Source: an uncultured Myroides sp. (GTDB lineage Bacteria; Bacteroidota; Bacteroidia; Flavobacteriales; Flavobacteriaceae). From it: a stretch of 64,000 bases of DNA. The position numbers and the translations under genes were made by a program. Location: positions 1 to 64,000 of the forward strand of contig CAJYTF010000053.1 of assembly GCA_913777665.1 (NCBI GenBank), in the 5' to 3' direction. Below the pieces are notes generated by a model, which had not been told where the DNA came from, searched no databases, and saw only the letters and a program-made list of their open reading frames with translations. Below, one piece after another: positions 9,204 to 17,428 of this stretch (positions are counted from its first letter, which is position 1; each line of letters opens with the position of its first letter).

Positions 9204-9262
9204 ATCTTTCATCTTTCATCTTTCATCTTTCATCTTTTTTCTATTCTCTATTCTCTATTTTC
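9204..9262. repeat. Heptanucleotide tandem repeats (ATCTTTC)4 and (CTATTCT)2
   Basis: ATCTTTC occurs four times without a break at 9204-9231, with a partial fifth copy, followed by CTATTCT twice at 9241-9254 and a degenerate continuation. Both have a 7-bp period, a factor of the 21-bp period of the neighbouring array. The tract is about 70 bp upstream of the kinase ATG. Tracts like this can change copy number by slippage. Confidence 0.8.
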
Positions 9263-9330
9263 TTTCCTCTCTTTAGGTATTATACAATAAAATAACGTAT
9301 TTTGTGTCCGAATTTAATTCTCACATTTTT

Positions 9331-10176
9331 ATGAAATTCGTAGTTGACAGCGGTTCTACCAAAGCAGATTGGTTATTATTTAACAACAAGCAATATTTAG
9401 GCGTTTACAATACTTTGGGATTGAATCCGGAGGTTTTGAATACCGATGTGTTGGTTGAACGAATCTTACAAAACGAAGAAATTGCCAATTTGCGAACGGC
9501 TATTAAAGAAATTTACTTTTACGGCTCGGGCTGTAGTACTGTTCATTCTAAAAAAGTAATGCGTGATGCTTTGGAAAAAGTATTTGAAAATGCCAATTTT
9601 TTTGAGATTCTGGAAGACACCTATGCGGCTGTTTATGCAACTTGTCACGATTTACAACCTGGAATTGTGTGTATTAACGGAACCGGATCAAACTGTAGTT
9701 TTTTTAATGGTAACCAAGTAGAGCAGGCGGTAAATTCGTTGGGCTATTTGGCAATGGACGATTGCTCGGGTGTTGATTTTGGCAGACGATTGATTCGTGC
9801 ACACTATTTTAATACTATGCCAGCCGATCTAAAATTAAAGTTTGAAACAGCTTATAATTTAAATGCCGATTTCATAAAAAAGAATTTTTATAAAGAACCT
9901 AACCCCAATGCATATCTGGCATCGTTTCTTCCTTTTTTAATCGCTAATAAAGATCATGATTTTTTACAAGAGATGATTGCAGATAGTTTTCAGTTTTTTG
10001 TAGATCATTACATCAAACAATATCCAAATCATGCCAATGTTCCTGCTCATTTTATAGGATCAACAGCGTTTTTGTTACAAGACGAGTTTAAGGCAATCCT
10101 TAAAAAGAACAATCTGATTGCAGGTGTATTTTACCAAAAACCATTAGAAGGTTTAATAGAATTGCATCAGAAATAA
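9331..10176 (+). CDS. N-acetylglucosamine kinase-like protein (BadF/BadG/BcrA/BcrD ATPase family)
   Basis: A 281-residue ASKHA-fold kinase. The start KFVVDSGSTKADW is the phosphate-1 loop used by N-acetylglucosamine kinase-type members, GTGSNCSFF (about residue 120) is the phosphate-2 motif, and GSTAFLLQ near the C-terminus fits the adenosine site. The likely reaction is ATP-dependent phosphorylation of an amino sugar such as GlcNAc recovered from cell-wall or glycan turnover; the exact substrate is an inference. An upstream GTG at 9304 is in frame, but the ATG at 9331 starts directly at the conserved motif, so I use it. Confidence 0.8.
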   Translation: MKFVVDSGSTKADWLLFNNKQYLGVYNTLGLNPEVLNTDVLVERILQNEEIANLRTAIKEIYFYGSGCSTVHSKKVMRDALEKVFENANFFEILEDTYAAVYATCHDLQPGIVCINGTGSNCSFFNGNQVEQAVNSLGYLAMDDCSGVDFGRRLIRAHYFNTMPADLKLKFETAYNLNADFIKKNFYKEPNPNAYLASFLPFLIANKDHDFLQEMIADSFQFFVDHYIKQYPNHANVPAHFIGSTAFLLQDEFKAILKKNNLIAGVFYQKPLEGLIELHQK

Positions 10177-10196
10177 TTATTTTTATATATAATATT

Positions 10197-11258
10197 TTAA
10201 AATTGTTTATCAAATGTTTTCCCGTTAAACTTATAAACAACACCATCTGCCATTCCGAAAAGTAAATTGTTTTGGTTGTCTTTGTAAATAGTCCAAATCA
10301 TAGGGTTAGATAATTTGTCACTAATTGAATAGTTTGTCAAGGTTTTACCATCATATTTCCAGGCTCCTGTATCTCGGTCGCCAAACCAAATGTTTCCTTC
10401 TGCATCTTCTTCAATGGTAAAAACGTGTTCCAATGTACCTGATTCTGATTTATCTCCTCTTTTGGTGCTTGTGGGATGAATCAAATGATGCTTTTCAGAA
10501 AAATTTATGACCGAATTACCTTCCATCAGCAAAACCCCGATGCCATTATTTCCTATCCAAATTCGTCCTTTTGAATCTGCTAATAGACTTCTTATATGCA
10601 AAAGTTCATCATTTTTTAAGTTCAATTTTTCAGCATCAAATATATTTACCACTTTACCATCATAGCTGAATAAGGCTGTATAAGTCGCAATCCAGACTTT
10701 ACCGTTTGTATCTTTTGAAATACCGGTTACGCCATAAGAATTATTAGGATTTTCATTTTTAGGTTTTGGAAAAATGAGATAGTTCATCTGCTGACCGTCA
10801 AAACAGTTTATTCCGTCTTCTTCACCCGCGTAAAACCATAAATCTCCATCAGTTTTATTCCAATCATCTTTTGCTTGATTCATATTTGGAAAATAATTGG
10901 TAAACGTTCCTTTATCATATACTGTAACTCCTTTTGCGGTTCCAATCCATATTTTTCCATGCTTATCTTCTTGAATGGAACGAATTTGATTGTCTGCCAA
11001 ACCTTCATTGGTTGTAAAGTATTCAAACATTTTTCCATCATAAAAGCTTACGCCTTCATGATGACTTCCCAACCAATAATTACCCTTGCTGTCTTGGAAG
11101 ATCGCTCTTATTCCCGAAGTAAACTTTAAGGTATCGGTTTTTGAAGTTGCTACCAATTCAGGCGTGTTAGGTTCTTTTTCTGTCGATTTTTTTTCAACAC
11201 AAGAAAAGTTCAGTGTCAGTAGAAGTATTAGAGTTATCAATTTTAAATATTTGTTCAT
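10197..11258 (-). CDS. Two-component-regulator propeller lipoprotein (second of a tandem pair)
   Basis: A 353-residue exported lipoprotein: signal peptide with lipobox NFSC (about residues 17-20), then a seven-bladed propeller of Reg_prop-type repeats recognisable as GKIWIGTAKGVTVYDK, GRIWIGNNGIGVLL and NIWFGDRDTGAWKYDGK. These propellers form the periplasmic sensor half of Bacteroidota hybrid two-component systems, but here no membrane segment, kinase or DNA-binding domain follows, so it is a stand-alone envelope propeller. Its ATG overlaps the stop of the upstream paralogue (TAATG), giving translational coupling. The ligand is unknown. Confidence 0.8.
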   Translation of the reverse strand: MNKYLKLITLILLLTLNFSCVEKKSTEKEPNTPELVATSKTDTLKFTSGIRAIFQDSKGNYWLGSHHEGVSFYDGKMFEYFTTNEGLADNQIRSIQEDKHGKIWIGTAKGVTVYDKGTFTNYFPNMNQAKDDWNKTDGDLWFYAGEEDGINCFDGQQMNYLIFPKPKNENPNNSYGVTGISKDTNGKVWIATYTALFSYDGKVVNIFDAEKLNLKNDELLHIRSLLADSKGRIWIGNNGIGVLLMEGNSVINFSEKHHLIHPTSTKRGDKSESGTLEHVFTIEEDAEGNIWFGDRDTGAWKYDGKTLTNYSISDKLSNPMIWTIYKDNQNNLLFGMADGVVYKFNGKTFDKQF

Positions 11259-12313
11259 TACGGTTTAAACTTTTCAAATGTATTTCCATTAAATTTATAA
11301 ACACCATTTTCGTGTGTCCCAATCCAAAGATCTCCCTTGTTGTCTTTGTAAATACTGAACAAATTAATATTTGTTGAATTTTCTTGAACCGGATAATGTG
11401 TAATTTTCTTCCCATCATATTTCCAAACGCCATCACGATAGGTGACAAACCACAAATTATTATCGTTGTCCCTAACCGTTGAAAGATACTCATTCAGACC
11501 ACTTGTATTTTTCCCATCCAAACTGCCTATACTTTCATGTCTTGTATAAAATTGATTGCTTTTTAAAGTGGAATTGTCATAAATGTTATATCGAAATTCG
11601 GTATTGAACCAAAAATCGCCATTTTTGTCTTCCGTAATTGATCGCACTCCATTTGATCCTCCCTCGCGAAATTCCGTCACATCTTCCTCTGTAATCCATT
11701 CGAATGATTTTCCATCGAAACGGCACACGCCAACCGGATTGGTACCAAACCAAATGTTGCCTTTTTGGTCTTTGTAAATGCTATAAATTTCAAACGGTTG
11801 GTTAAATTCCGGTGGATTTGGAAGCGTCAGTTCATAAAGGGTTTTTCCATCAAAGCGGTAAACTTTTTGATTGGTTTGATGCAGAATTTTTAACCACAAA
11901 TCATTCGCTTCCAGTTTCCATTCAGTACTTGGCGTTGCTTTAATATGGGTAAATGATTTTCCGTCAAACTTTGTGGTGGTAGCATTGGGGTTCATACCCG
12001 AGAAATAGATGTTGCCCGACTGATCTTCTTTAATATCATCCACTCTATCGGTGTACAAACCGTGTTTTGTGGTGTAATTGACCAAAGTTTTCCCATCATA
12101 TTTGTACACACCGGTTTTCCAGCTACCAAACCAATAGTTATTTTTCTTGTCTTGGTAAACCACCATGATATTGCTTCCGAGTTCTTTTACAGTATCGCCT
12201 TTTACATTTGCTTCTTCTGAGGATGCAGAATGGTTTTTCGAATGGGAATTCTGCCCATTACACGAAGTCAAAATGGATAGAACACTAAAGAATAGGAGTG
12301 TGGTTAGTTTCAT
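11258..12313 (-). CDS. Two-component-regulator propeller lipoprotein (first of a tandem pair)
   Basis: A 351-residue paralogue of the next gene, with signal peptide and lipobox LTSC (Cys18) and repeats such as NNYWFGSWKTGVYKYDGK, GNIWFGTNPVGVCRFDGK and GDLWIGTHENGVYKFNG. As in its partner there is no transmembrane kinase. The pair shares length, lipidation and repeat pattern, which indicates local gene duplication. It diverges from pstS across a 276-bp region holding two operator-like repeats, so phosphate-linked control is possible but unproven. Confidence 0.8.
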   Translation of the reverse strand: MKLTTLLFFSVLSILTSCNGQNSHSKNHSASSEEANVKGDTVKELGSNIMVVYQDKKNNYWFGSWKTGVYKYDGKTLVNYTTKHGLYTDRVDDIKEDQSGNIYFSGMNPNATTTKFDGKSFTHIKATPSTEWKLEANDLWLKILHQTNQKVYRFDGKTLYELTLPNPPEFNQPFEIYSIYKDQKGNIWFGTNPVGVCRFDGKSFEWITEEDVTEFREGGSNGVRSITEDKNGDFWFNTEFRYNIYDNSTLKSNQFYTRHESIGSLDGKNTSGLNEYLSTVRDNDNNLWFVTYRDGVWKYDGKKITHYPVQENSTNINLFSIYKDNKGDLWIGTHENGVYKFNGNTFEKFKP

Positions 12314-12424
12314 TTGTGTTTGTTAATGAATGTTCAATAGTTGGTGACTATCAAATATCCAAAACTTTTATTAATTTCCCAAGTATATGTTAGTCAATAT
12401 TTTTCTATTAAAACCACTTTACCA

Positions 12425-12446
12425 AAACATTAATCAAACATCAATG
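12425..12446. promoter_or_regulatory. Tandem 11-bp direct repeat, candidate PhoB/OmpR-type site
   Basis: AAACATTAATC at 12425-12435 is followed immediately by AAACATCAATG at 12436-12446 (9 of 11 identical). Two adjoining 11-bp half-sites are the geometry of PhoB-type winged-helix regulators. The site lies between the propeller lipoproteins and pstS. The sequence is not the E. coli Pho box, so assignment rests on geometry and context only. Confidence 0.4.
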
Positions 12447-12488
12447 CATTATTACCTTAACAGCAGGTTTAAAATGTGTTTACAGTAA

Positions 12489-12513
12489 ATTAACAAAACG
12501 GTTATTTGTTAAT
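12489..12513. promoter_or_regulatory. 25-bp palindrome upstream of pstS, candidate operator
   Basis: ATTAACAAA at 12489-12497 is repeated as its exact reverse complement TTTGTTAAT at 12505-12513 with a 7-bp spacer. It ends 76 bp upstream of the pstS ATG and has no T run, so it is more operator-like than terminator-like. Confidence 0.45.
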
Positions 12514-12589
12514 ATTAGCTTGATACAGGTATAACATTCGGTTTATCTTAAAAACTCAATTTTGTGCCGATGAAACATTCAAGCTAATT

Positions 12590-13429
12590 ATGAAAAAACT
12601 TTTAGTTGTTATTAGTATTTTTTCACTTTTTGCGTGTAGCGACAACAGCTCGGTAAAAATGAAAGGATCAGACACAGAAGTGAATCTGGCAGTGAATTTG
12701 GCGGAACAATATACTAAGGTTAATTCTGATTTTAGTATAGCAATTTCGGGCGGAGGATCGGGCTTAGGCATCACTTCATTATTAAACGGGCAGGCAGATA
12801 TTGCCAATTCTTCGCGTCCGTTATCAGACAAGGAAATTGAACAGTTCAAAAAAGCAAACATCGAAGTTAAAACAGTTGTTTTTGCAGAAGATGCCACCGC
12901 TTTTATTGTTCATAAAGATTTGCCTTTAGAAGAAATAGATCTGGAAACGCTTGGAAAGATCTTAAAAGGCGATATTAAAAACTGGTCTGAAATTACTGAT
13001 ATTGACTTGCCGATAAACATTTACGGTCGACAAAGTAGTTCGGGAACGCATTCGTTTGTGAAGAAAAAACTGAAGATCGAATTTTCTAACGCAGCAAAAG
13101 AAATGACGGGTAACGCACAGATTTTAGAAGGTGTTAAGGCAGATAAATCGGGCATTGGTTATGTAGGTGCAGGTTATGTTTCGCACGAAATTAATTCTAA
13201 CGCGCTGATCAAAATTCTAAAAATTAAAGAAAAGCCCGATGCTGTAGCTTATTCGCCTATCGATACAGAAACAATAAACAACAGTTTGTATTTTTTTCAG
13301 CGTCCGTTGTATCAGTTTGTTTTGGCTGAATCATGGCATAAAGTAAAGCCTTTTATCGATTTTGAAAAGAGTGCGCAAGGCAAGAAAATGATCGAAGAGC
13401 ACGGATATTACATTATAGAAGAAAAATAA
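12590..13429 (+). CDS. pstS: Phosphate ABC transporter substrate-binding lipoprotein PstS
   Basis: A 279-residue lipoprotein (lipobox LFAC, Cys16) of the PBP-like PstS family that captures phosphate for the PstCAB permease. Typical ligand-site segments are present: KGSDTE near the N-terminus, SGGGSGLGITSLLNGQADI with SSRPLS, and GRQSSSGTHSFV (about residue 148). It is shorter than E. coli PstS, as usual for this clade, and tethered to the membrane rather than free. It is the first gene of pstSCAB, 1 nt before pstC. Two operator-like repeats lie upstream. Confidence 0.9.
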   Translation: MKKLLVVISIFSLFACSDNSSVKMKGSDTEVNLAVNLAEQYTKVNSDFSIAISGGGSGLGITSLLNGQADIANSSRPLSDKEIEQFKKANIEVKTVVFAEDATAFIVHKDLPLEEIDLETLGKILKGDIKNWSEITDIDLPINIYGRQSSSGTHSFVKKKLKIEFSNAAKEMTGNAQILEGVKADKSGIGYVGAGYVSHEINSNALIKILKIKEKPDAVAYSPIDTETINNSLYFFQRPLYQFVLAESWHKVKPFIDFEKSAQGKKMIEEHGYYIIEEK

Positions 13430-13430
13430 C

Positions 13431-14321
13431 ATGAGATACAGAACACGAATATCAGTCGATAAAATATTTAAAGTAGTATTTAAAACCACCGGATTTTTGG
13501 TTTTAGCTTTATTGGGCGGCATTTTTGCCATGCTGGTTTACAACTCCATATCGTTCTTTTTAGATATTAAACCTTTAGATTTTATCACAGGAATGGAATG
13601 GGCACCAACAGCAAAAACACCAAAATACGGTATGTTGCCTTTAATTATAAGTACTACCATTGTTACATTTGGAGCGATGATTATTGCGATACCTTTAGGA
13701 ATAGGAACTGCAGCTTTTATATCGGAATATGCAGGTAGTAGATTAAAAAACATCTTGAAACCGGCTATTGAAATGTTGGCTGCGATACCATCGGTAGTTA
13801 TCGGTTTTTTAGGAATTGTAGTTGTTAGTCCGGGAATTGCAAATATGGCAGATTTACCAAACGGGTTGAACGCCTTAAACGGAGCAATTTTATTGGCAAT
13901 CATGGCGTTGCCTACCATTATTACGGTTGCCGAAGATGCAATACACGCTGTGCCAAATGCGTATAAAGAAGCAAGTTACGGAGTTGGTGCAACTAAATGG
14001 CAAACCTTACGAAAAGTAATTATCCCTGCGGCAGCACCCGGAATTATTGCCGCGGTAATGTTAGGTGTTGGTCGCGCAATTGGTGAAACAATGACGGTTT
14101 TAATGGCAACAGGAAATGCTGCATTGATACCTACAGGCATGTTTGATTCTGTTAAAACCATGACAGCTACCATTGCCATTGAAATGGGCGAGGTTCCGTA
14201 CCAAACTACACATTATTACGCACTTTACGCTATTGCAACTGTTTTGTTTTTTATGACGTTGTTTGCAAATTTAGTGGGAGAATTTTTTATTAACCGATTC
14301 AGAAAATATCATGCAGTATAA
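13431..14321 (+). CDS. pstC: Phosphate ABC transporter permease PstC
   Basis: A 296-residue inner-membrane permease with about six transmembrane segments and the binding-protein-dependent transport fold. The EAA loop reads EASYGVGATKWQTLRKVIIP (about residues 181-200), the contact site for PstB, and the preceding AIPSVVIGFLGIVVV segment is typical of PstC. It starts 1 nt after pstS and overlaps pstA by 11 nt, so the operon is translationally coupled. Confidence 0.92.
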   Translation: MRYRTRISVDKIFKVVFKTTGFLVLALLGGIFAMLVYNSISFFLDIKPLDFITGMEWAPTAKTPKYGMLPLIISTTIVTFGAMIIAIPLGIGTAAFISEYAGSRLKNILKPAIEMLAAIPSVVIGFLGIVVVSPGIANMADLPNGLNALNGAILLAIMALPTIITVAEDAIHAVPNAYKEASYGVGATKWQTLRKVIIPAAAPGIIAAVMLGVGRAIGETMTVLMATGNAALIPTGMFDSVKTMTATIAIEMGEVPYQTTHYYALYAIATVLFFMTLFANLVGEFFINRFRKYHAV

Positions 14322-15168
14322 AACCAATAAATTATCATCGGTAGTAGAGTGGGGTACTTTATTATTAACCACACTTATTGTCTGCTTTTTCTTATTTGTT
14401 ATTATTTGGGAAATCGTATCTAAAGGAGCATCTTCTTTGTCATGGGAATTTGTATCGAAAGTTCCATCGGCAGGAATGACTAAAGGCGGAATTTTAACTC
14501 CGATCATAGGAACCGTCCTTTTAACATTAATCACAGCACTTTTTGCAATACCATTTGGCGTTTGTTGTGCGATTTATCTGAACGAATATGCTGAAAATAA
14601 TTGGTTAACAAGAACCATTCGTGCATCAATCAGAAACTTGTCTGGAGTTCCATCGATCATTTACGGATTATTCGGTTTGGCATTGTTCGTTCAGGCATTA
14701 CAGTTTGGAACATCGTTAATCGCAGCTGGTTTAACATTAGGTTTGTTATCGTTGCCATACATCATCACAACTACCGAAGAAGCCTTAAAAAGGATTCCGA
14801 ACAGTACACGCGAAGCAGCATTAGCAGTTGGCGCTACCAAATTTGAAACAATAAAAGATGTGGTGCTACCATCGGCAATGTCAGGAATTTTAACGGGTGT
14901 TGTTTTAACACTTTCAAGAGCAGCGGGCGAAACTGCACCCATTTTATTTACCGGTGCAGCCTTTTACATAAACGGAAGTTCAGGTTATCTTAACCAAGAA
15001 TTTATGGCGTTGCCTTACCATTTATATATGTTGTCAACACAGCATCAGTCAATAGATCTTGTAAGACCAATCGCGTACGGTACCGCTTTAGTATTGGTTA
15101 TTGTGGTCTTTTTGTTAAATCTTACGGCATTTTATATTCGTTATAAATACAGAAAAAATGAAAACTAA
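14311..15168 (+). CDS. pstA: Phosphate ABC transporter permease PstA
   Basis: The 285-residue second permease subunit of the phosphate importer. It has about six membrane segments, the Pst signature NLSGVPSIIYGLFGLALFV (about residues 109-127) and the EAA loop REAALAVGATKFETIKDVVL (about 168-187). It overlaps pstC and pstB by 11 nt each. PstC and PstA form the membrane channel energised by PstB. Confidence 0.93.
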   Translation: MQYKTNKLSSVVEWGTLLLTTLIVCFFLFVIIWEIVSKGASSLSWEFVSKVPSAGMTKGGILTPIIGTVLLTLITALFAIPFGVCCAIYLNEYAENNWLTRTIRASIRNLSGVPSIIYGLFGLALFVQALQFGTSLIAAGLTLGLLSLPYIITTTEEALKRIPNSTREAALAVGATKFETIKDVVLPSAMSGILTGVVLTLSRAAGETAPILFTGAAFYINGSSGYLNQEFMALPYHLYMLSTQHQSIDLVRPIAYGTALVLVIVVFLLNLTAFYIRYKYRKNEN

Positions 15169-15904
15169 ATTATCAGCACAAAACTTAAACATTAGTTTCG
15201 GAGAGAAACAAGTGTTAAAAAATATTAATGTTTCTTTTGCAGAACATGAAATCACGGCATTAATCGGACCATCGGGTTGTGGAAAAAGCACCTTGTTACG
15301 CAGTTTTAACCGCATGCACGATTTGTTTCCCGATGCAAAAATTAACGGATCACTTCATTTGGAAGAATTAGATCTTTATGATAGACATGTTCCTGTTACA
15401 GAAATCCGCAAACGTATCGGAATGGTTTTTCAAAAGGCAAACCCTTTCCCGAAAAGTATTTACGATAATATTGCTTACGGTTTAAAAATCAACAACTTGC
15501 CTTGTAATAAAGAGGTTGTTCAAAAAGCGTTGGAAGAGGCGTATTTGTGGGACGAAGTTAAGAACGATTTAAAAATGCCGGCAACACGTTTATCGGGCGG
15601 TCAGCAACAACGTTTGTGTATTGCTCGTGCCGTAGCTTTGCGACCAGAAGTTATTTTAATGGATGAACCTTGTTCTGCTTTAGACCCTGTAAGTACTTTG
15701 AAAATTGAGGAACTTATAAAACATTTAAAAAAGAAATATACCATTGTTATTGTTACACACAATATGCAACAAGCGCAACGCATTGCCGATAAAACCGTGT
15801 TTATGTATTTGGGCGAAGTGAAGGAAGAAGGTACAACCGATGAAATTTTTAATCATCCTAAAAACGAAATGACAGCAAATTACATCAGCGGTTATTTTGG
15901 ATAA
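15158..15904 (+). CDS. pstB: Phosphate ABC transporter ATP-binding protein PstB
   Basis: A 248-residue ABC ATPase with Walker A GPSGCGKS (residues 37-44), Q-loop FQKANPFP (91-98), signature LSGGQ (145-149), Walker B LMDE (167-170) and a D-loop SALDP. The FQKANPFPKSIYDN segment is characteristic of PstB. It closes the pst operon. A phoU gene, which often follows pstB, is absent: after pstB come a palindromic repeat and a terminator. Confidence 0.95.
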   Translation: MKTKLSAQNLNISFGEKQVLKNINVSFAEHEITALIGPSGCGKSTLLRSFNRMHDLFPDAKINGSLHLEELDLYDRHVPVTEIRKRIGMVFQKANPFPKSIYDNIAYGLKINNLPCNKEVVQKALEEAYLWDEVKNDLKMPATRLSGGQQQRLCIARAVALRPEVILMDEPCSALDPVSTLKIEELIKHLKKKYTIVIVTHNMQQAQRIADKTVFMYLGEVKEEGTTDEIFNHPKNEMTANYISGYFG

Positions 15905-15939
15905 TTGTTGTTAAGAATTTGAAAGTCTGTAAAACTGTT

Positions 15940-16017
15940 GTCACTTCGAGTAAGTTTTCGATAGAAAACTGTATCGAGAAGTCCTAAATGAGAAGTTCTC
16001 GACAAGCTCGAAGTGAC
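15940..16017. repeat. REP-like palindromic element
   Basis: The outer arms GTCACTTCGAG (15940-15950) and CTCGAAGTGAC (16007-16017) are exact reverse complements. Inside lie a second hairpin, GTTTTC/GAAAAC (15954-15969), and a CGAGAA/TTCTCG pair. This resembles the dispersed GTCA(C/T)TTCGA elements of Flavobacteriia and resembles the element at 42942. It lies between convergent pstB and the glycosyltransferase gene. Confidence 0.7.
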
Positions 16018-16104
16018 GAAGATTTATATATACTACCAGATTAATAATTACTGATAATCATTAACTAATTATAAAATTCATTTTTTCGTAAAAGTGTGTT
16101 TATG

Positions 16105-16136
16105 AAGGAGTTTACTTTTTTGGGTAAACTCCTTTT
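16105..16136. terminator. Bidirectional terminator between pstB and the glycosyltransferase gene
   Basis: An 11-bp perfect stem, AAGGAGTTTAC (16105-16115) with GTAAACTCCTT (16124-16134), followed by TT on the plus side. It sits just beyond the stop of the convergent minus-strand gene and can serve both directions. Confidence 0.75.
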
Positions 16137-16139
16137 ATT

Positions 16140-17423
16140 TTAGATAGATTTTATAACGCCAGCTAATTTCTCTGTCAATTTTTTTCGACTGAAATATTGC
16201 AGACCGATACCGTAAACTTTTAAATTGCTCTGTTGATATTTCTCGTAGCAATCTAGAAGATACTGTTTTACTTCTTGCAAATTATCGTAATTAAAATACT
16301 TGCCGGCATTGGTATCTTTAATGATCTTTTCAACATCGCTTTGCTTAGGTCCAATGGCTAAAATTGGGCGTTCGGCAGCCATATATTCAAACAATTTACC
16401 AGGAATGATTCCAATGGTTTCGAACGAATCAATTTCAATCAACAATAAAACTTGCGAACTGCGTTGGTATTTCAACGCTTCGGTATGCGATACATATCCT
16501 AAAACATTCAGATAAGCATCTAATTGAAATTCTTTAATGGTATCAATAATTTCCGAACTTACCTTACCAATCAACCGTAATTGAAAATCAGACCGAAACT
16601 GTTCATTTTCTTGTAAAATTTCATTTAAAGCTTGCCACAAAATATGCGGATTTCTCTTTGATAACAACGAACCAATATGACTGATTGTAAACTTGGTATC
16701 TAAAGCCGGTTTTTCAATTGGTTCAATATCGTAGCCGTTGGTTATTACATGAATAGGTTTTTGAGTAATTTCTGCAAATTCTTGTTTCGTTGTAAAGCTT
16801 GTAGTCAGAATGGTATCTGCTTTTGTTAAAACCAAACGCTCTAAATCTTTATGTTTTTGTGCCGATTTATCTGTCAGTCTTAATTCTTTATGATATCCGA
16901 TCGATGTCCACGGATCACGAAAATCAGCAATCCATTTAACAGCAAATCTTTTCTGCAATTCCAACCCAATCAAGTGCATACTGTGTGGCGGACCCGTTGT
17001 AATAACAACATCAACCGCATTGGTTTTAATATAACTTGATAAATAATCAACCGAAGGATTTACCCAGCCAACACGCGCATCGGGAATAAAAAAGTTACCA
17101 CGGACATAAAGCAGCATTTTTTCTACAAACAATTGTTTTTTCTCTGCTTTGATAATTCCCGAACTAATGGTAGTAGTACTTTTTTTAGAAAATATCGAAG
17201 CTAATTTGTAAGGTTCTTTAATTGGTTGTTTTAAAACCGTTACATTTTTATTTACTTCATTTTCTAAATCCTGATCAATAATAGGATAGGTGGCATTTTC
17301 GGGTACATACACAATAGGTTCAATGTCAAAATCGGGCAGATACTTCACAAATTTTAACCAACGCTGCACACCCGGACCACCCGCAGGCGGCCAATAATAC
17401 GCTATGATGAGTACTTTTTTCAT
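16140..17423 (-). CDS. Glycosyltransferase, GT4/GT1-like (GT-B fold)
   Basis: A 427-residue soluble glycosyltransferase. The N-terminus MKKVLIIAYYWPPAGGPGVQ is the nucleotide-sugar transferase start common in Bacteroidota surface-glycan clusters; the C-terminal half has ITNGYD, ISHIGSLLSKRNPH and GIIPGKLFEYMAAERPILAIG, the sugar-nucleotide site with its conserved acidic residue. Substrate and acceptor cannot be read. The open frame extends upstream to 17585, but that would overlap crcB by about 150 bp, so the ATG at 17423, which begins the conserved motif and lies 5 nt after the crcB stop, is the start. It is the last gene of yfhO-crcB-GT. Confidence 0.8.
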   Translation of the reverse strand: MKKVLIIAYYWPPAGGPGVQRWLKFVKYLPDFDIEPIVYVPENATYPIIDQDLENEVNKNVTVLKQPIKEPYKLASIFSKKSTTTISSGIIKAEKKQLFVEKMLLYVRGNFFIPDARVGWVNPSVDYLSSYIKTNAVDVVITTGPPHSMHLIGLELQKRFAVKWIADFRDPWTSIGYHKELRLTDKSAQKHKDLERLVLTKADTILTTSFTTKQEFAEITQKPIHVITNGYDIEPIEKPALDTKFTISHIGSLLSKRNPHILWQALNEILQENEQFRSDFQLRLIGKVSSEIIDTIKEFQLDAYLNVLGYVSHTEALKYQRSSQVLLLIEIDSFETIGIIPGKLFEYMAAERPILAIGPKQSDVEKIIKDTNAGKYFNYDNLQEVKQYLLDCYEKYQQSNLKVYGIGLQYFSRKKLTEKLAGVIKSI

Positions 17424-17428
17424 ACTAA

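Larger units (their letters stand above)
8896..9330. other. 435-bp intergenic region: terminator, 21-bp-phased array and heptanucleotide repeats
   Basis: This is the longest gene-free stretch in the window. It contains, in order, a terminator hairpin for gapA (8996-9034), nine short NNAACC words spaced 21 or 22 bp apart (9013-9187), four perfect copies of a 7-mer (9204-9231), a second 7-mer repeat (9241 onward) and the upstream region of the kinase gene. A minus-strand open frame inside it (8966-9157) reads as a crude 7-residue repeat, which is what a 21-bp tandem array produces, and I do not treat it as a gene. Confidence 0.8.
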
